Assembly: GCA_947034885.2 (NCBI GenBank)
Contig: OX344753.2
Coordinates: forward strand, 14,322,001-14,386,000
DNA from: Thuidium tamariscinum
Lineage: Eukaryota; Streptophyta; Bryopsida; Hypnales; Thuidiaceae
DNA length: 64,000 nt
Reading direction: 5' to 3'
How positions within the stretch are numbered: the stretch's first letter is position 1; each line of letters opens with the position of its first letter. Below the pieces are notes generated by a model, which did no database searches, was not told where the DNA came from, and saw only the letters and a program-made list of their open reading frames with translations. Below are positions 59,760-64,000 of this stretch, piece by piece. The position numbers and the translations under genes were made by a program.

Positions 59760-60320
59760 GTAGAAGAACAAGAAAGTGCCAAATTTCAAGAATACAGATA
59801 CTTTGATGTTTTAATTAATTAAATATAGAAAAAAATTAATAATAAGATAAAAAATTTCAATTTGTAAAAAAATCTATATAGATGATCATTCACCAAAAAA
59901 ATGCTAGAATAATATTTAACATGTTTTGAAATGCGAGTTGAATGAAGCTCATTTTTTAGACTATCACGCCACATAGAATCAATTATTTTCATAATTTTAG
60001 AAAATATCTATAAGTCTACTAAAAGACGATTTTCTCCAAATTTTGGCTCCAAATTTGTTTTTATGGGTACTACTTTGTTCAAAAAACACCAAAATTGAAT
60101 ATTGTGATATAATTGAGGATTATGTTTGGAACTTTGGATAGTAAAACATTTCTTAAAAGATTCGAATTTTTTTGAAAATATGTATAACAGTCAAGAATAT
60201 CTTATTTATGCATCTTGAATCATTGGGACCAAGAATGTAAAAGTTATGGTCAAAAAATAGGGGTAGCCTCTGACATGTGATAGGGAATAGAACCAAGTAT
60301 TTTTTGCAATCACCGACAAA
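59760..60320 (-). mobile_element. TIR element family C, decayed copy (inverted)
   Basis: Reverse-complement relative of the 14.2-kb and 43.1-kb elements. TCTACTAAAAGACGATTTTC, TGTAAAAGTTATGGTCAAAA and GATCATTCACCAAAAAAATG correspond to conserved interior words. The terminal repeats are eroded on both sides. Confidence 0.55.
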
Positions 60321-60459
60321 TGTTGACCATAAAAATCATATTTTTTGAAATTGAATCCCTCTATTAAAATGAAGCTTATACAATTTAAGATTTATAGTAA
60401 TTGATAATTTTGAAAAAATCATAAATTTAAATACTCTATAACAATATGAATTTTGGTTT

Positions 60460-62330
60460 GTTTAACCTCTAAATGCAAGGCAACCAATTGAAGCTACATT
60501 TTTTGGCAACATAGAAATTATAATTAGCTAATTGAATAATAAATTTTTCTTTTTCTTTTTCTTTAGAATTTATACACAACATGTAGATGAAAAACATCAT
60601 TAAGGCACAACAATTTTTATAACTTTTGACTACATAGTTCAATAGGTATTATATAATATATAGTTTTTACCCTATCTAGGCAATCTGGACAAGCAATAAT
60701 AAAAACACCTTTTTCAAAAAATAAAATTTGAAGTTAGTTTTCTAATATAATATTATACACATGGAATGTTTTGAATTATTCCTTTTTGTTTAACCCCTTA
60801 AGTTCTTTGACTATGTTTATTCCTCAAATGGTCAAAAACTGCCATTTCTAGTACTCATACTAATTTTTTATAAATTTTTTTTTGAAATTTGTAATCATAG
60901 GATCTTGTAGTAAATTGGTTTGAGAACATGTGAAAAAAATTTCAGAATATTTCACCCTACGAAAAACTGGGCAACTGCACTTTACTTGGCAACAATTGTA
61001 TTAAAAATGGTCCAAAATGGTTGTGCCTCTTTGGATTCATTGTTGAGGCTAAGTAGACTACTTGCTTAAGAACTTTCAAATTGTTTAGAATTGTACAACA
61101 TATAGAAAAAAAGTAATAAGTAAAAAGAAGTAGCAAATGATTCTAAATATAAAGTTGTTAGGAATTTAATTGTGGAATTGAAAAATGCTAATCCCAATGG
61201 TTGGAATGCTGGTTAAATAATCTACATCCTATAGTTTTATTTTTTTTCAAAAAATATTTTTTTATAAAAATATTGAAAATTGAATAAAATAAAGCACTTC
61301 GAAGTTTATTTTAGAGTAGAAAATCCATAATTGCCCGCAAACAAAAAAAACTCATAACTTTTGACTCATTGATCAAAATGGAATGATTCAAAGCTTTTCA
61401 TGCATATAGAAATGTAGAAAACTAAATTCAATTTTTTTTTTTTCGAAAAATTGATTTTTTTCAATGTACCCAAATTGCCCAATTACAAAAGAAATACATA
61501 TTAGACTATATCTTTTGACTTGTATTTCCCAATGTCTTGATTTTTTGTATATATGAAAAATATTCCTTGTCCCCACCTTCTATTAAAATTTGGGTCCAAA
61601 ATATGGACATCTGAAATCTCCATCTACATGATCCTACTAAAATTACTATGTTGCCAAATTTAGTAGGTTGGTCCTTCAAGGGTTAATGAGATTAAAATTT
61701 TGAAGAGTTTTAGTTTTCAGTAATTATAAATTTTTTTTTCTAAAATAATCTTTGAAGTCCTTTATTTAATTCAATCTTCAATTTTCTTTGAAAAAATAAA
61801 ATTATAGGATGTATATAAATTAATATGACATTTTAGCCATTGCGATTGACATTTTTCAATTCCATATCTAAATTATCAACAATTTAATAAATTGAGTTAA
61901 TCTCTATGTTTTTTTACAAATTAATTTTTTTCCTAACATTTTTTACAATTCCAAATTATTTAAAAGTTTTCAAGCATTTAGCCAACTTGCCTTCAACTCT
62001 TCAAGAATGAATCCAGAGATGCACCACACACATAAACATTTTCTTTTATGCAATTGTGACCTTGTGAAATGCAATTGCCCTAATTTTTGCAAGGCTAAAA
62101 AATCAATTTTTGTCAATTCAAATGCTATATCTTGCAATGTAGATGGCGTAAATTTTTGAAATTTTTTTCACATCTTTTCAAACTAGCATACTAGAAGATC
62201 TTGTGAGCACATCAGCCTAAAAATATTTATTTTTCAAAAATTTGGTACTTGTACAAGAAATGACAATTAGAGAACATTGTTAATGAAAAATTGAAAACAT
62301 AGTTAAGGACATTTAGGGGTTGAACCATGA
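60460..62330. mobile_element. Element family E, composite/nested copies
   Basis: Several family E ends occur: TTTAACCTCTAAATGCAAGG (60458), GTTTAACCCCTTAAGTTC (60788), GGTCCTTCAAGGGTTAAT (61670) and GACATTTAGGGGTTGAA (62308). Interior words match the 31-kb and 47-kb copies in both orientations, e.g. TTGTGACCTTGTGAAATGCA near 62050. This looks like two or more copies inserted into or next to each other. Confidence 0.5.
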
Positions 62331-62940
62331 TTATTATAACCATGGTTTGATTAATTTTTCCAATTTTAAAGGGAAACAATAACATTGATTTAAGCAATGG
62401 TTTTCTACAATATAATATGTATACATTTGCGGTGAAAATGTTAGGTTTTTCAAGATAATTTTGTATTTATTCACAAATTTCCTTTGTTTTCTTCTTGAAA
62501 GATTCACAATAATTGCAATCTACCAAATCAAAATCAATTTTTTTTTATTTGAAAAAATAAAAATGTTACTACGTATTATTTTTATTCATACATCTATTTG
62601 CAGCAGCAAGCACTCACGCACAGGCTTGAAAAGTGAGGCATGAAATCAGTGGTCATAGGCGACCTCGTGGGTTAGTCTCACATCCAAAGGTCGGCCACCC
62701 CGTGAAAGAGTCGCCTGTAGCTTAGCTTCGCGAGCGGAGGCGACAACTCAAGCGCGGCGGGCCCACGATGACGAAGCGCTTTACTCGTTCTCCTCCGTCA
62801 GTAGCGTTGAAATCCTCCCTCATCAGTCATCACACGATTTTAGAATTCAATAAAGCGACAGTCCTTGGAAATACGATGTCAACTCGGAGGCTGGGACCAA
62901 GCTCAGGTCACCGTGTTCGCACCCAGTCCCTCACCTCGTG
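62331..62940. other. Transition from repeat-rich to gene-associated DNA
   Basis: GC content rises from about 62.6 kb. No protein is recognised. The right part is probably the promoter region of the GDSL gene. Confidence 0.4.
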
Positions 62941-62954
62941 CTTCCTTCGATTGG

Positions 62955-62960
62955 TATAAA
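62955..62960 (+). promoter_or_regulatory. TATA box of the GDSL gene
   Basis: TATAAA in the context GGTATAAATGGG, 261 bp upstream of the start codon. It would place the transcription start near 62985-62990, with a leader of about 230 bp rich in CT. It is the best TATA match in this gene's upstream region. Confidence 0.5.
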
Positions 62961-63220
62961 TGGGCTGCACTCGAACTTCAATTTCATTCAACTTTGTAAC
63001 GTACTCTCTCCTCCAACACTCGAGCTCTACCACGGCGGACGGACCAAGTGCGCGCGGCTCCACCAGATCGATTGGTTGGGAGCTCTTCTTATATCCGTGG
63101 ACGACTTCTCGGGAATTGAACAACACTGGACAGCTACTGGAATCGAATCGAAGAAACTTGCTTTCATTTTGTAGCGGGAGGATTAGAGATTTGGCTTCGG
63201 GATTAGCGACGACGTCAAGA

Positions 63221-64000
63221 ATGGCGTCCACGTCGAGACTGGGGATGCTCTGCTGGGGTGTCCTCGTCGCTGCTTGCTTCCTGCAATCGATGCAAGTGGC
63301 TTCGGCCAAAGAGGCCTTGCCCGAGTGCAAGTTCCCGGCGGTGTTCGCGTTCGGGGACTCGCTGACCGACACCGGAAACTCCATCGCGGCCTTCCCCGAC
63401 CAGTTCGCCCACGCCGAGCTCGATCCCCATGGCAATCTGTTTCCGGGCCATGCCGCGGATCGATACACCGACGGCAAATTGTTGCTCGACTTCCTTGGTA
63501 CGAACCCGCCTCATTCCAATTCTATCCTGCAACCCTCAAATGAAATGCCAACTAATCCAGCACGAAAATAATAATACACATTCCATGGCAAGGAAGCTAG
63601 CCTGCACCACCGACAAAAAAGCTAATTTGCAGATTCCCAGTCACTATCAAATAAGGATTGATTTACAGTTTGTGTCAACACTGCGTGCTGAGATGCATTC
63701 AGTTGCCCCGGGATTAATTAATGGTTTGTCGTAGACTGTCAACTGATTGGACTTGCTGTTGGCTCTGTTGAATTGCAGCTTTCGGAGTGGGCCTGCGGCC
63801 CATCTACCCCGTGCTACGGGGCACGGGTGCCGACTTCACCTACGGCACCAACTTCGCGGCTTATGGCGCGCCGGCAAGGAGCGTGAAGGTGTGGCGCAGG
63901 GACTCGGGATTCAACAGTCCGTTCTCGCTGGACGTGCAGCAGCAGTGGTACGAGCGCTACAAAGTGCGTGTGTGGTTCTACGAGAGCCCCATCTTCCACT
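63221..64000 (+). CDS. Secreted GDSL esterase/lipase, 5' part (cut by window end)
   Basis: Exon 1 is 63221-63497 and exon 2 starts at 63779 and runs past the window edge. The intron of 281 bp is GT-AG and phase 1 (CTTG/GTACGAAC and GAATTGCAG/CTTTCGG). The first ~29 residues are a signal peptide (LGMLCWGVLVAACFLQS, cleavage likely after ASA), so the product enters the secretory pathway and is probably apoplastic. Block I of the SGNH/GDSL family follows: FAFGDSLTDTGNS with the nucleophile Ser47. Then come DRYTDGKLLLDFL (80-92 region) and, after the splice, FGVGLRPIYPVLRGTGADFTYGTNFAAYGAPA, where GTNFA supplies the family's block II Gly. The catalytic Asp/His block lies beyond the window. Plant members hydrolyse acyl or acetyl esters of cuticle, wall or secondary metabolites; the substrate cannot be read here. 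The start is the only ATG that gives the signal peptide. Confidence 0.92.
63498..63778 (+). other. Intron 1 of the GDSL gene
   Basis: Boundaries GTACGAACC and TTGAATTGCAG. Clearly more AT-rich than the flanking exons. Confidence 0.85.

Noticed and set aside
62908-63477. 189-codon minus-strand open frame
   Set aside because: Antisense of GDSL exon 1 and its leader; the sense strand has the catalytic motif and a signal peptide.

Overview
The window is nuclear DNA from a land plant. It has four recognisable protein-coding loci with spliceosomal introns, an unusually large load of short inverted-repeat DNA transposons, and AT-rich intergenic DNA with GC-richer exons. The gene types (an FkbM-type methyltransferase, a DUF2235/Tle1-like alpha/beta hydrolase, a GDSL esterase) together with the compact introns fit a seed-free plant, most likely a moss. 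The genus cannot be fixed from the sequence alone.

Layout. 1-5.9 kb: a retroelement-like promoter region, small tandem repeats and a host tandem array carrying copies of a ~290 bp MITE. 5.9-8.8 kb: a duplicated block in which the two copies carry different MITE insertions. 10.1-17.3 kb: a 7.2 kb foldback-like element with ~1.8 kb inverted arms that contain minisatellites. One arm is interrupted by a 504 bp MITE, and the other arm preserves the empty site. 18.2-22.9 kb: a GC-richer stretch with a 297-codon open frame but no recognised family. 23.8-24.5 kb: a two-exon minus-strand gene of unknown family. 25.4-30.2 kb: another TIR-bounded element holding palindromic repeats, then a decayed ~150 bp tandem array. 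31-32 kb: the first copy of a dispersed family with TTAACCCCTAAAGGA ends.

34.9-37.0 kb: a two-exon DUF2235 hydrolase gene (minus). 40.5-41.5 kb: a two-exon FkbM methyltransferase gene (minus) whose only intron appears to be GC-AG. 44.8-46.3 kb: a decayed multi-exon gene with premature stops. 46.9-62.3 kb: almost entirely repeats and AT-rich DNA (MITE families, a SINE-like element, microsatellites). 63.2 kb to the window end: the first two exons of a secreted GDSL esterase/lipase gene (plus), cut by the window edge.

The genes do not form an operon or a visible pathway. They are separate plant transcription units set in transposon debris. The most informative material is the transposon archaeology: several TIR families can be delimited here by comparing copies within the window. 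No mature autonomous transposase was recognised, and no rRNA, tRNA or CRISPR was seen. All family calls are by eye from motifs, without database searches.
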